Under the pieces are notes generated by a model. The model saw only the letters and a program-made list of their open reading frames with translations, was not told the DNA's origin and made no database searches. The position numbers and the translations under genes are program-made. 64,000 bases of DNA from Otis tarda. Lineage: Eukaryota; Chordata; Aves; Otidiformes; Otididae. The stretch spans positions 45,637,803 through 45,701,802 of the forward strand of contig CM048591.1 in assembly GCA_026413225.1 (NCBI GenBank), in the 5' to 3' direction. Of this stretch, positions 36,148 to 47,443 are shown one piece after another. The first letter of the stretch is position 1, and each line of letters opens with the position of its first letter.

Positions 36148-37282
36148 TGTCGTAGTTCAGCCCCGACTGGGACCAGACTACGCAGTCTCTCTCTTGCTCC
36201 CCCCACCCTCTGAGAGAATAGGGGGAGATAATATAAGAAAAATATAAGAAAAAATGGCTCGAGGTTTGAGATAAGGATGGGGAGAAATCCTTAAAGTTAC
36301 CATCACAGGCAAAACAGACTCGATCTGGGGAAAAATACTAATTTATTTTTAAAACTAGCAGGAGAATGAGACAGGGAACAAGATAATCTCCCCCCCCACC
36401 CCTCCCTCTTCCCGGGCTTAACATTAACTACTACCTTCCCCCTGAGCGGCACAGGGGGGAAGAGGGAATGGGGGCCGCGGTCAGTTCATCACGCGTTGTT
36501 TCACACCGCTACTTCGTCGTCAGGGGAAGAACTCCTCGCATTCCTCCTCTGCTCCAGCGTGGGGTCCCTCCCACGGGCCACAGTCCTTCATGAAACTGCA
36601 TGGGCGTAGGTCCTCTCTTCCACGGGGTGCAGTCCCTCCAGAACAGCTGCCCCAGCGGGCCCTCCATGGGCCACAGCCTCCTTCAGGCCTCCACGTGCCC
36701 CGGTGTGGGGTCCTCCATGGGCTGCAGGTGAATCTCTGCCCCTCCGTGGACCTCCATGGGCTGCAGGGGGACAGCCTGCTCCACCATGGTTATCACCACA
36801 GGCTGCAGGGGAATCTTGGCCAGGAGCCGCATTACTCCTCCCCCTCCTTCACTGACCTTGGTGTCTGCAGCCGTTCCTCACAACAGGCTGGCAGACGCCT
36901 CTCAGGATCCTTTTTACATCTTATTCACTTCTCATCTCCTCTCCACTTCTTGCAGCCGGGCCAGGCCGAGTTGGGCCCAGTCAGCTGCCCAGCAGGAGGC
37001 CAGAGGGTGAGGCCTGCAAGGCCCACAAGGCTCACACCTCCCACTCTCTGCCCCCCGCTCAGCTGCTTCACATCTTCTCCCTCCTTTTTCCTCTTTTCCC
37101 CTTCTTAAATACGTTATCGCAGAGGCGTTATCACAGGACATTCTGCTACCAATTCGCTCAGCCTTGGCCAGCAGCGGGTCCACCCTAGGCCCGGTCAAGT
37201 CCACTGAACAAAGAGGAGCGACTTCTAGCAGTTTCCTACAGACTACCACTTTAGGCCCCCCTCACTAAACAAAACCAGAACA
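36148..37282 (-). mobile_element. Solo LTR, family B (ERVL-like), 1135 bp, GC-rich
   Basis: The element starts TGTCGTAGTTCAGCCCCGAC and ends AACAAAACCAGAACA. It is flanked by a perfect 5-bp direct repeat CCTGA (36143-36147 and 37283-37287). It is strikingly GC- and CpG-rich against the AT-rich flanks. The end sequences and layout recall family A (GACCAGACTACGCAG, GGCTCGAGGTTTGAGATAAG), which suggests a related, longer LTR. I place the sense strand as minus, because a TATA-like ATTTAAG and then an ATAAATT signal come in order on that strand. ORFs of 84-172 codons on both strands are by-products of GC richness. A very similar copy lies at 42436-43568. Confidence 0.87.
36660..36830. repeat. Diverged ~37-40-bp subrepeats inside the family B LTR
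   Basis: Variants of CTCCATGGGCTGCAGG recur (CCTCCATGGGCCACAGCC, CTCCATGGGCTGCAGGTG, CTCCATGGGCTGCAGGGGG, CACCACAGGCTGCAGGGG). The array is irregular and its limits are approximate. The same array is found in the second copy at about 42940-43105. Confidence 0.7.
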
Positions 37283-37287
37283 CCTGA

Positions 37288-40083
37288 GTATATTACTAGG
37301 CATTCTTTTCAAAAGACATGAAAAATAATTTACCTACCCTTGTCTTCACTCATTTGTCTTCAAACCAGTTGCCAGTTCAGCACCAGAATTTATCCTTATC
37401 TCTTTCCTTGTCCTTAAAAAATGGAGAACTGAGGTCAAAGGTTTCCAGAAAGGTGGCCATTCCTCGTAAACATCTGAACAACAGTGGGTATCAGCAGCAC
37501 AGAGAATTTAACATGCCCTCCTTATACTGTCTCTTCTTTATGTTTTATCACTTTCAAATCAGCAGGAAAAGAGAAAGCAATTCTATCTAGCATACTTTGG
37601 TTCAAAATGCTAATAAAAATGAAGGAAAAAAAAATGTAAGTAAAATAGTCAGTGGAGAAACATTAAATGAAATTTGTGATTGTCTGATGCTTTCCAAATT
37701 GTACCAACACAGTAGGGGATTTTATGCCTCCAAATGATTGTTGTTTTGAAGGAAAAGGCTTTTGTTTGGGAGTCCTAAGGTGCATAGCAGATGGTACTGA
37801 ACTGAAGCTGTGGATGATATTAACAGCAGAAAGAAAAAAGTCTTAAGATTATATGACAGGTTGTACAGAAGTGAAAATGCCTCCCAGTAGCTCAGTGAAA
37901 GATGCGGGACTATAGCAACAGGCTGAGGTATTATGAAAAACACTAGACTAGAAGGGCATGTTGATGTATGCTTATTAACTAGTTTTTCATTAATTTTGAG
38001 CCCATCTGGAATGTGCCTTCTAACAAATGTGAAAATCAGGGCGATTGCTGTGCTTATTAATTATAGGACTGGCCACCCTTAATCTTTCCATCCTACTGAC
38101 GAGGCATGGACAGGCACTTTGTGACTGTTAAAATCAACGATTTTTGTTTGATGTAATTTATGGATACAAATTAAAAAAAAAAGGAAAATTACAGGTAAAT
38201 GAACTATTTATCTTTTAATTTGTCTATGTTTAACTTGAACTGTAGCAACTAAAAAAAATAATGTAGGTAATACTCTTGTTCTTAAATGTTCTTAAAAATG
38301 AAGTGCACAACAGTCAGATGGTGTCCAGCAGTGCTGCGGATGTGCAAAGCAAGTTATCTAATAGCTATGTATTTAACCTCTTGATCTCTCTTGAAGATAC
38401 CAGGCCAGTCTTAAACGTGACTTCAGTAGACTTTCCCTCACCAGCTGCTGCTATAATGCTCTGCTAATTCACTTGAAAAGCAATAAGGCAGAAATAATTA
38501 TTTTTTCAAATGTCATTTTCTGACTTGTCATAAACTGCTTTGAAAACTTTTGTTTTTCCTAGTTTCTGCCTTTTTTTTTTTTTTTTCTCCTCTCTCAAAA
38601 TTGCTGATGGTCATTCACATAGGACTGCAAAGGATTTACATCAAAGGACTTGATGTTTACTGAGCAAGTTCCTTGGCAGCTGTTCCAGGAGCAAAACTGC
38701 TGTCTATGATGACCCATACTTACTGGCATTTAGCACAGAAAAGCAATGTTACCTTTTCAGGGCCAGCCAACTGTCTCTGCACCTCTGAGACCAAGGAAGT
38801 TGACAAGCTTTCCATAGGCATGCTAGGAGTTGCACCAGTTAGCTGTATTTTTACAAAGCTTAAACGAATATTTTTTTTCACTTCTGCTCTTTTTTTTTTT
38901 TTTTCCTAAGGATTTCCGTGTTATAATTGGTCAATTTCTTCACTGGTGAAGCTAAAGTCTAGTCTATGAGTCTGGGAATTTCTTAAGTGGAATCAGGACT
39001 GTCAAAATGTCTTCAGAGAAATCATGTGGATAAAACTGTGCTCTTCTGATGACTGGCACAGCTGTGCTGCTGAATTATCTTTTATCTGTATTTTTTATAG
39101 TTGGCAAGAGTTTACACTGCTAGCCATCAAGCTACAGGGCACTAAATGGGTTAAGGCGTTTTGCAGAATGTATTCTAATATGCTGCTGGAATTGAGAGTG
39201 AGTCTATAAACATTTTTATAGGTCATGTAAATATTTATGAGGCGAGTATGATGATCATCCTTGGTAAATGTGGCCAAGGTTAGCAGGGGGTGCAGATGTT
39301 CAGTAAAAGATTCTACTTCTGTGTAAGATTTCCTATCAGCAGTGAAATTTTTCATGAAACTAGAATACTGCAGATTTTAATTTCCCTGCAGATACCTCTT
39401 ATATGTTTATTGAAGATGGAATAATGTAATACTTTCCTCTTGTGATACATACAGGCCTTCCATGACATAGTACTGGAATAAAGATGTGCAGCTCCACTGT
39501 GTACAAGAGGAAGCTGTCTAGAGTTTTAGTCAGTGTCTTTTTTTTTTTTCCTTAACTCCACTCCCACAACCAAAATGTCATTAAAAGTAGATTATCCAAG
39601 TGACCCATGTTTGTTTCTGGCAGCAGACTGAGTTTATTGTGTGTCTTGTATTGAACTCTGCTCAATGGGAAGCCAATTACCAGCTGACACTACTCCTCCA
39701 AGTAGCACAAGTGCCATGCGGTGCCTGCACAGCAGAAGGAGCAGGTTCTCCCAGGCCTGAAGGAATAAAAAGAAATAAAATTCCTGAAGGATATGGAGGA
39801 GTCTTTGCAAGCCTAGGAGATCTAGTGCTTGTGTTTGTGTGCTTGTGCTCTGGGCACAAGACAAAATATGCTGTATAAGTACCCCTGACATGTTTGGAGC
39901 AGAGTTACACTTGGAATTTTTTTCTTTAAGCTGACAAATTTCATACTGGAGAGAAGAGTTAGAGGAAAAGGAAGCAAAAACTTGGAATGGTGTATATCTT
40001 TGCAGTTTCTCTAATTGATTGGCCAATTATTGATATTAGAGTTTTTGAACTTAAAATCTCTTTCTTAAGGGTCTAGTTTTCTA
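37288..40083. other. Intergenic, no recognised gene
   Basis: DNA between the two family B LTRs. It shows no retroviral gag, protease, polymerase or envelope similarity, so it is not a provirus interior. T tracts lie near 38571-38587, 38890-38905 and 39539-39550. Confidence 0.6.
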
Positions 40084-40569
40084 GAATCACAGAATCACAG
40101 AATGGTTTGAATTTGAAGTGACCTGGAAAGATCATCTAGCCCAGCCCCCCTTCCACAGGCAGGGACATCTTTCACTAGATCAGGTTGCTCAAAGTCCCAT
40201 CCAGCCTAGCCTCAGCACTTTCAGTGATGGGACATCCACAACTTAGCCAGGCAGCCCGTTCTAATGTATCACCACCACCATTTGTGAAAAATTTCTTACT
40301 CGTAGCCAATCTAAATCTATCTTCTTTCAGTTTAAAAATGTTGCCCCTTGTCCTGTCACTACAGACTCTGCGAAAAAGTCTCTCTCTGTCTTTCTCATAA
40401 GCCCCGTTTATAAACTGGAAAGCAGCAATAAGATCTCCCTTGAGTATTCTCTTCTTCAGGCTGAAAAACCCCAACTCTCAGCCTTTCTTCAATGGAGAGT
40501 GCTCCAGCCCTCTGGTAATTTTCACGGCTCTCCGCTGGACCTGCTCTAAAAGGTCCATGTCTGTTTTGG
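40084..40569 (-). mobile_element. CR1 LINE, 5'-truncated 3' end
   Basis: On the minus strand the copy reads DMDLLEQVQRRAVKITRGLE at its 5' end, then FSLKKRILKGDLIAAFQF and FRRVCSDRTRGNIFKLKED. It ends in the octamer-type tail, seen on + as gaatcacagaatcacagaat. Frameshifts break the ORF near 40476. Its truncated 5' end abuts the next, oppositely oriented copy. Confidence 0.93.
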
Positions 40570-40923
40570 TGACCTCACTACTCTGTACAGCTTCCTGAGG
40601 AGGGTGAGTGGAGAGGGAGGTACTGATCTCTTCTCCCTGGGATCCAGTAATGGGATGCACAGGGGTGGTTCAAAGCTGCATCAGGGGAGGTTCAGATTTG
40701 ACATTAGGAAATATGTCTTTACAGAGAGGGTGGTCAAACACTGGAACAGTCTTCTTAGAGATGTGGAGGATGCCCCATGCTTGTTAGTGCCTTAAAAAGA
40801 GGCATTTGGACAATGCCCTTCATAGTATCCTTTAACTTTTGGTCAGCCCTGAAGTGGTTGAGGAATTGGACTAGGTGATCGTTGTAGGTTCCTTGAAACT
40901 GTTCTGTTCTAATCTATTCTATG
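40570..40923 (+). mobile_element. CR1 LINE of a different subfamily, 5'-truncated 3' end
   Basis: Landmarks are TCTTCTCCCTGGGATCCAG, GGGGAGGTTCAGATTTGAC, FTERVVKHWNSLLRDVEDAP by translation, and a 3' UTR with GGAATTGGACTAGGTGATC and TTCTAATCTATTCTATG. The wording of its 3' UTR differs from the 22.7-kb copy, so it belongs to another CR1 subfamily. Confidence 0.88.
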
Positions 40924-42430
40924 TTTGATTTCAGAGAGGACAAAACTTTATAATAATTTATGGGAAGTTGTGGAAGGGTGCTGAGTCAGGGAGTTGACAG
41001 GCATTTTGAATCTGCATTGAAGTTAAAAACAAAACAAAACAAAACAAAACTTTCAGTGATTTTTGTGCATGTGTGTGTGAGATTCTATATACACACACGT
41101 GTTTATATTTACATGTGCAAAAATCCCCTCTTCCATGTATGTTATAAAACTGTGTACACATATACACACAACCCCCACATGCACAAATATATATTTATTT
41201 TCAAAAATGAGATCTATTCAAGAGTTGAGGTTTTTTACTACAACTGAAAATAAAATATCTTACATTGCAAATAAATTTCTGATTTAATATTTCAGAAAAC
41301 TTGTAAGCAGTTAAAGCTCTAGTCTATCCAACTTTTCAACCTGACGTGGTATTACACTTCATAGAAAAAAGCAAAGCTGTCATTTTCACTTTAGAAATGG
41401 CCAGCAAGAGTAACATTGATATTTACAGCTCCATAAGTTGAAGCACTATCTAACTCTTCATAATGCCAAGCTTACCAGAATAGCTTTGCTGACTAAGGCT
41501 TTGCTGACTAATAAAATCATAGTTGGCAGCTTTGATAATGAAATGCCAAACTCTCAAAAATGATTGAGGGCCAGACTAGAGAAACTGGTTTGGAAGGGGC
41601 ATTTTCACTCTTTCCCCTTGTCTCCATCACTCCAAAGACTGCAAAAACATTTCATTGGCAAATTTGATGTGGAAATACCTGTCACTTATCTGCTCTGGAC
41701 ATCATGTAAAGCCACTAGAGGCTCCCTCAGTAAGAGTCTAATCATATGGCCCAAAGTTAAACAGCAGAGCTCTGAAATAGCTGTCTAAAGCAAATGTCAA
41801 GCTGATTCACAAGTGTTCTCTGTCTGCTGCTGTTGCAGTCATTTATGTTCTGAAGTTCAAGCTTTTTGTCCTGGATGAGAAAAATATGTAGTTAAAAGAC
41901 AGTCACTAACCTAAAGAATTTGCAGTAAAAATGAGTTTATGTTAGTAACATGTATTAACTGTAGGGCAAAAGTAACGAATAAATTAATCTGGATTTTTTA
42001 CAGTGTTGCATCACTGAAATAGCTCAGTGAAGACCAGACAAGTGTCATTCCTTTAAAACCTGGCATTGAAATCAATGTTGGGATGGTACAGAGCCCTCTT
42101 TCTTACCCTTTTGCAGGAGATCTGAACTCTTTTGCACAAATCTAAAAACAATGGGATGGCCAAGGCCTCTTTTTTTTTCATTCCTAGGACTTTACAGTAG
42201 CCTATGACTTGGGATAATACTACTGGGAACAGTGTGCTCAAATGCCTGTGGCAGAGCAGAAAGTGGAGTGATTTACATCACAAATTGGTGTTCCCAGTAC
42301 TAAACTTTGTGCAAAGTGAGAAAAGCCACTTATCCCTGAAGTATGATGACAAAACCACCTGTTGTGACTTGCATTAATGCAAGTGTATGTTTGACCAGCT
42401 TTAGGTATATCTGCTGTCTTGGGAGGCATT
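40924..42430. other. Intergenic; simple repeats only
   Basis: Contains (AAAAC)5 at 41026-41050 and mixed CA/TA runs to about 41195. A 15-bp-step duplication of GCTTTGCTGACTAA lies near 41482-41511. No gene is recognised. Confidence 0.6.
41026..41050. repeat. (AAAAC)5 microsatellite
   Basis: Five perfect AAAAC units. Alternating purine-pyrimidine TG/CA and TA stretches follow between about 41068 and 41195. Confidence 0.95.
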
Positions 42431-42435
42431 GATGA

Positions 42436-43568
42436 TGTCGTAGTTCAGCCCCGATCGAGACCAGACTACGCAGTCTCTCTCTCGCTCCGCCCACCCTCCG
42501 AGAGAATAGGGGGAGATGATATAAGGAAAACGGCTCGAGGTTTGAGATAAGGACAGAGAGAAATCCTTAAAGTTACCGTTACAGGCAAAACAGACTCGAC
42601 TTGGGGAAAACTATTCATTTATTTTCTAAAACTAGCAGGAGAATGAGACAGAGAACAAGATAACCTCCTCCCACCCCTCCCTCTTCCCGGGCTTAACGTT
42701 GTCTCTACTACCTTCCCCTCCCGAGCGGCATGGGGGGGGAAAAAGGGAATGGGGGTTGCGGTCAGTTCATCACGCATTGTTTTATGCTGCTGTGTCATCG
42801 TCGGGGGAAGAACTCCTTGCATTCCTCCTCTGCTCCAGTGTGGGGTCCCTCCCACGGGCCACAGTCCTTCATGAAACTGCTCCGGCATGGGTCATCTCCT
42901 CCACGGGGTGCAGTCCCTCCAGAACAGCTGCCCCAGCGGGCCCTCCATGGGCCACAGCCTCCTTCAGGCCTCCACCTGCTCCGGCGTGGGGTCCTCCACG
43001 GGCTGCAGGTGGATCTCTGCCCCTCCGTGGACCTCCATGGGCTGCAGGGGGACAACCCGCTCCACCATGGTCATCACCACGAGTTGCAGAGGAGTCTTGG
43101 CCAGGAGCCACGTTACTCCTCCCCCTGCTTCTTCACTGACCTTGGCATCTGCAGCCGTTCCTCACAACAGGCTGGCAGACGCCTCTCAGGATCCTTTTTA
43201 CATCTTATTCGCTTCTCATCTCCTCTCCACTTCTTGCAGCCGGGCCGGGCCGAGTTGGGCCCTGTCGGCTGCCTGGCGGGAGGCCAGAGGGTGAGGCCTG
43301 CAAGGCCCACGAGGCTCACGCCTCCTCCTCTCTGCCCCCCGCTCAGCTGCTTCACATCTTCTCCTTTTTTTTTCCTGTTTTCCCCTACTTAAATACGTTA
43401 TCGCAGAGGCGTTATCACAGGACGTTCCGCTACCAGTTGGCTCGGCCTTGGCCAGCAGCGGGTCTGCCCTAGGCCCGGCCGAGTCCACTGAACAAAGAGG
43501 AGCAACTTCTAGCAGTTTCCTACAGAAGCTACCACCTTAGGCCCCCCCTCACTAACAAAACCAGAACA
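42436..43568 (-). mobile_element. Solo LTR, family B (ERVL-like), 1133 bp, second copy
   Basis: It matches the 36148-37282 element end to end by eye, including TGTCGTAGTTCAGCCCCGA, the subrepeat array, and the terminus AACAAAACCAGAACA. The flanking 5-mers are GATGA (42431-42435) and GATGG (43569-43573), which fit a target-site duplication with one mutation and differ from the CCTGA of the other copy. So this is a separate insertion and not the partner LTR of a provirus. It has the same orientation (minus sense). It is more CpG-rich than the other copy in places, for example CTCGCTCCGCCCACC. Confidence 0.85.
42940..43105. repeat. Diverged subrepeats inside the second family B LTR
   Basis: Same irregular CTCCATGGGCTGCAGG-type array as in the first copy, with limits approximate. 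Confidence 0.7.
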
Positions 43569-43573
43569 GATGG

Positions 43574-46500
43574 GAAGTATCTGTTTTGTTAATCTCAGAG
43601 ATTCTACTCCTCACTAACAAAACAGAAGCTCTCTGAATAACACACCTGAACAGATTTTCTGGTATCTGTGGAGTCTTTCTCCTAAAATCAAATACTCGTG
43701 AGCTTGGGTAAGATTTTTTAGGCTTATGTTTCTGAATGTGAGGGAATGATAGTTACTATAAGGAGCTCTGTGAATCTGACAATCTCCTAGAGGAATATTT
43801 TTGAAACAATTATCCTCAGGAGTTTGTGACTGTCACCAGTGGAGTCAAATGACTTCTCTATTTCTGTATTTTTTTTCCTGAATTTATTATAAATTTGTTT
43901 GAAACACTATGAGTGGCTGTATCCCAATTTTGAATGTGTTACACTTTAGCCAAAATCTCATTTATTAAAGCAGCTTCAAGGGTTACAATTCCTTCAAGTT
44001 CTTTCAAGTTCTCCGAGCTCTTTTAAGTTCTTCTGCTTAATAAGTTCCATGTTACCTATCCCAGGTGCAATTCTTACTGCTCAGTTTCAAACTGCCTGGA
44101 GCCTTGCTCGGCTGCAGGCAGTCGTGTGTGTTGTCTGCTTCAGAAACTATTGAAATCCTCAAATCTGTAAGATTTTAAAGATAACATCTGCTTTAGTTCT
44201 GGAAGAATTTTTTTTTTTTTTTTTAAAGCTTCTGACATGAACGAGTTGTTGCCTTTGAGGGGAAAGGGTGAAAGTAACACAAGAATCTTCTAATTCAAAG
44301 TCTTGCAAATAGGCATGTCACAATGGGTTTCAGCAAATACGGTGTTCTGGGTAGTATCTTTTGCTGCTCAGACAAGCTATTTAGCTGAACCTGTTCTTTC
44401 CAGTGAGAGGAGGTCATCCGAAGAGATCTTATTTTCTGAGACAACTAGTATGATATAAATGTGTCTTAAGAAGTCACAGTTATGTTGAGGGAAATTTGTG
44501 ACAAGTTTATGAATGATATGATTGCTGTAATCCTACAAATGGTAGGATTGATATCTCTGACCTTGAAATTATTTTAAACTATTTTAAATGGAAATTCAAC
44601 ATAGAGCCACATCTCAGAAAAAAATGTATGGGAACTATTAGCAACACTAGTAGTTCCATTTTTTTTTTTTTTTTAATGTCTGACTTTCAGAAGTAGGGGT
44701 AAAGTGTGACAAATATTAGTGTTAGGATGGTAAGAGAACTATTTTTTTTTGAGAGAATTTTTTAAAGGATACTTGTATTCTTACATTTTTACATTTATTT
44801 TTGTTCAGTTCAAAAAAGAAATTTCTACAGTGTATCTTACATTTCTTGTGTAGAATATGAAAAACCTGAAAAAACGTACATCACATAATTTTAAACAATA
44901 AAAGACCTATAGCTATGTGTGGGTTTGGTGAGTTTTTTTACTGTTGAGTAAAAATATTTTTTTTTCTGACTTAGTATTCCTAAAACTCCTACTAATAAAG
45001 CATGTCTGTGCAAAAGATACGTATGAAGATTTGGTGTTGATCTCTTGTTTTTGGATAGATTTTTCATTTATATCTGTGGTTTCCACTTCACAGTGATTTT
45101 TCTTCTATTTCTGTGATACCTCAGCCAATTATCTCTGCTTCTATCTCTAATTATCCTGAAGGCTGAACCCCCTGCAAATTAGTATTCTGTCTGCAATCAG
45201 CAGTGCTACAAGGTGTGATACTTTGTACATAAAAGTTATTTTTTTAAATTGTGAACCTAGTCTGCACTGTTCTCTGCTTCTGTAAGTTGTCGTTGCGTAT
45301 TAATAGCTTTATTTCCCATATTGATTTAACAGTTGATACATGCAGTCCTATGTATGCCAAAACATATGGCTGTAATAGATTGCCTAACCTTCGTGTTGAC
45401 AGAATGGATTGCTTGGAAATGGTCAGTATTCACACCTAACATTTCTCTGCTTATTAAGTTTTCTTCTCCCCATAAATGTCAGACGTCTTCCAGCTTATTG
45501 TAAAAGCTTTTTTTTTTTCTGGATTATGTAGGTTGGCTGAACTCTAAGAACTGGATACTTGTTTAATACAGATAGCTTTTTCTGTGAGCCACTCTGGGAA
45601 TTTAGAATGAATCCAACTTATATGCTGCTCTAGGAAAGCCTTATTTGTACTTAAAGTATAATCTGTAAAATCATGCAATGAGTTAAACTCATATTGTCCC
45701 TCTCTCTGCCTTCCTGCAACTTGCTCGTTAATACATCCCACCTGGAGTTATTTTTGTAGACACAAAACCCCCTCCTCTGAATTCCTTTTAAGTTGGTGGG
45801 GTTTTTTTATTTTTATTTTTTTTTTTTCATTCTAATGCAGAAGATCTACTGTAAAGAATGATATCCCAAAGTTACTGTTAGATTCTAGCATCACCAGAAA
45901 TTATCAGTGCTAGTTTGGTGCTGAGCAGAACCTGCACTGAAAAGTGAAAATCTGGCTTTTTCTAGTGCTAGTAAGGTTTGTTTCTGGCTTTTGTTAAGAT
46001 GTACTGCACCACTTTGTTTGCTTTATGACAAAATATTTTGTTTTAGCAGTTCTAATATATCAGTATTTATCTGATCACTTTACAATTCATAGATTTGAAA
46101 AATTACTAGATTACATACATAGATTTGAAAACAGTTTTGCATAGCTCGAATGTATGAGCATTAATACTACTGGCATCTATTAACTGAACTTTTCCAAAAC
46201 AGAGCCTAAGCAAAAAAACCCTTATGATCAGGCTTCTGTTAATTTCATACTTCTATTGATATTTGTGTGAGATGTGTAGAATTCTCTTTTGCCTTTACCA
46301 CACACAAATAATTTAATAATCTCAAACTTTTCCCCACTGATACCTTCATTTTACTCAGTCATTAAGTTAGATTTACTATCTACATAATTTATTTACTTTT
46401 AGCCTATTAGAGGTAATGATCCTTGTGCTGTAATGCAGCCAGAGAGTTAGGTGGTAGAAACAATATTAATATAATTTTTTTTTGTTATTGCAAATTGGCT

Positions 46501-46842
46501 ACTTCAGATGTACTCTGACACAGGCAATTTGTCTTGTTGAAGTGAAGAATGCAGACTAGCAGGTCTAATCCTCATGCCACTAAGTTGAGGAAGATTTTTG
46601 TTATGGATTTTTGTTATTCAAACAACATCTACACACAAGCCTGAAATCATTATTATTCCCTGCAGCATTTTGCCCAAGTAATATTAAAATTAAAGAAATG
46701 CTATTTTGAACTGTAAAATCTCACCTGAATCTGGGAAGAGTATATGTTGGTATACAGATACAAGTTTTGAAATTGTGTAGAAATTGGTTTAAAGAATGCA
46801 GTATCCTTGGTTCTACTTTTAATTTTGTGTAGGAAAACTTCA
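43574..46842. other. Intergenic, no recognised gene
   Basis: A second copy of the family B LTR end lies at 43610-43627. T tracts lie near 44209-44224 and 44660-44674, and another at 45821-45830. A short repeat of CATAGATTTGAAAA is near 46090 and 46121. Otherwise nothing recognised. Confidence 0.6.
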
Positions 46843-47443
46843 GGTCATCAGTCAACACCTCTAGCACTCCAGCCAGCAACTAAACACCACACAGCCACTG
46901 ACTCAGTTTCGCCCAGTGGGATGGGGAGAGGGTTGGAAGGGTAAAAGTGAGAAAACTCGTGGGTTGAGATAAAGACATTTTAATAGGTAAAGTAAAAGCT
47001 GCACACACAGGCAAAGCAAAACAGGAACTCACTCACTACTTCCCACTGGCAGGCAGGTTTCAGACATCTCCCAGAAAGCAGGGCTTCATCACGTGAAATA
47101 GTTACTTGGGAAGACAAAATGTCATAACATCAAGTGTTCTCCCTTTTCTTCTTATCCCAGCTTTTTGTTGCTGAGCATGATGTCATATGGTACGGAATAT
47201 CCTTTTTGTCAGCTGAGGGTCAGCTGTCCTGGCTGTGTCCCCTCTCAGATTCTTGTTTACCTCCAGTTTACTGGTTGGCGGGGCGATGTAAGAGGCAGAA
47301 AAGGCCTTGATGCTGTGTAAGCACTGCTCAGCAATAATGAAAACTTCCCTGTATTATCAGTGCTGTTTCCACCACAAATCTAAAACAGTATCATACAAGG
47401 TATGTGGAAAAAAATTAACTCTATCTCAGTCAAAACCAGCAGA
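46843..47443 (-). mobile_element. Solo LTR, family A (ERVL-like)
   Basis: The left end GGTCATCAGTCAAC resembles a mutated TGTCATGGTTTAAC start. It is followed by CCAGCCAGCAACTAAACACC, CCCAGTGGGATGGGGAGAG, GAGAAAACTCGTGGGTTGAG, CAGAAAGCAGGGCTTCATCA, GATGTCATATGGTACGGAAT and CTCAGTCAAAACCAGCAGA at the right end. It is the best-preserved of the three family A copies. The terminal dinucleotides are degraded and no target-site duplication is convincing. Limits are good to within about 10 bases. Confidence 0.8.

Noticed and set aside
36590..37249. Long Pro/Arg/Leu-rich ORFs on both strands at 36.6-37.2 kb and again at 42.6-43.5 kb
   Set aside because: They lie inside the GC-rich family B LTRs, overlap in several frames and strands, and show no domain; GC richness lowers stop frequency.
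42699..43392. CpG-rich segments as CpG-island promoters
   Set aside because: Both GC-rich blocks are LTR copies bounded by target-site duplications, so they are not host CpG islands.
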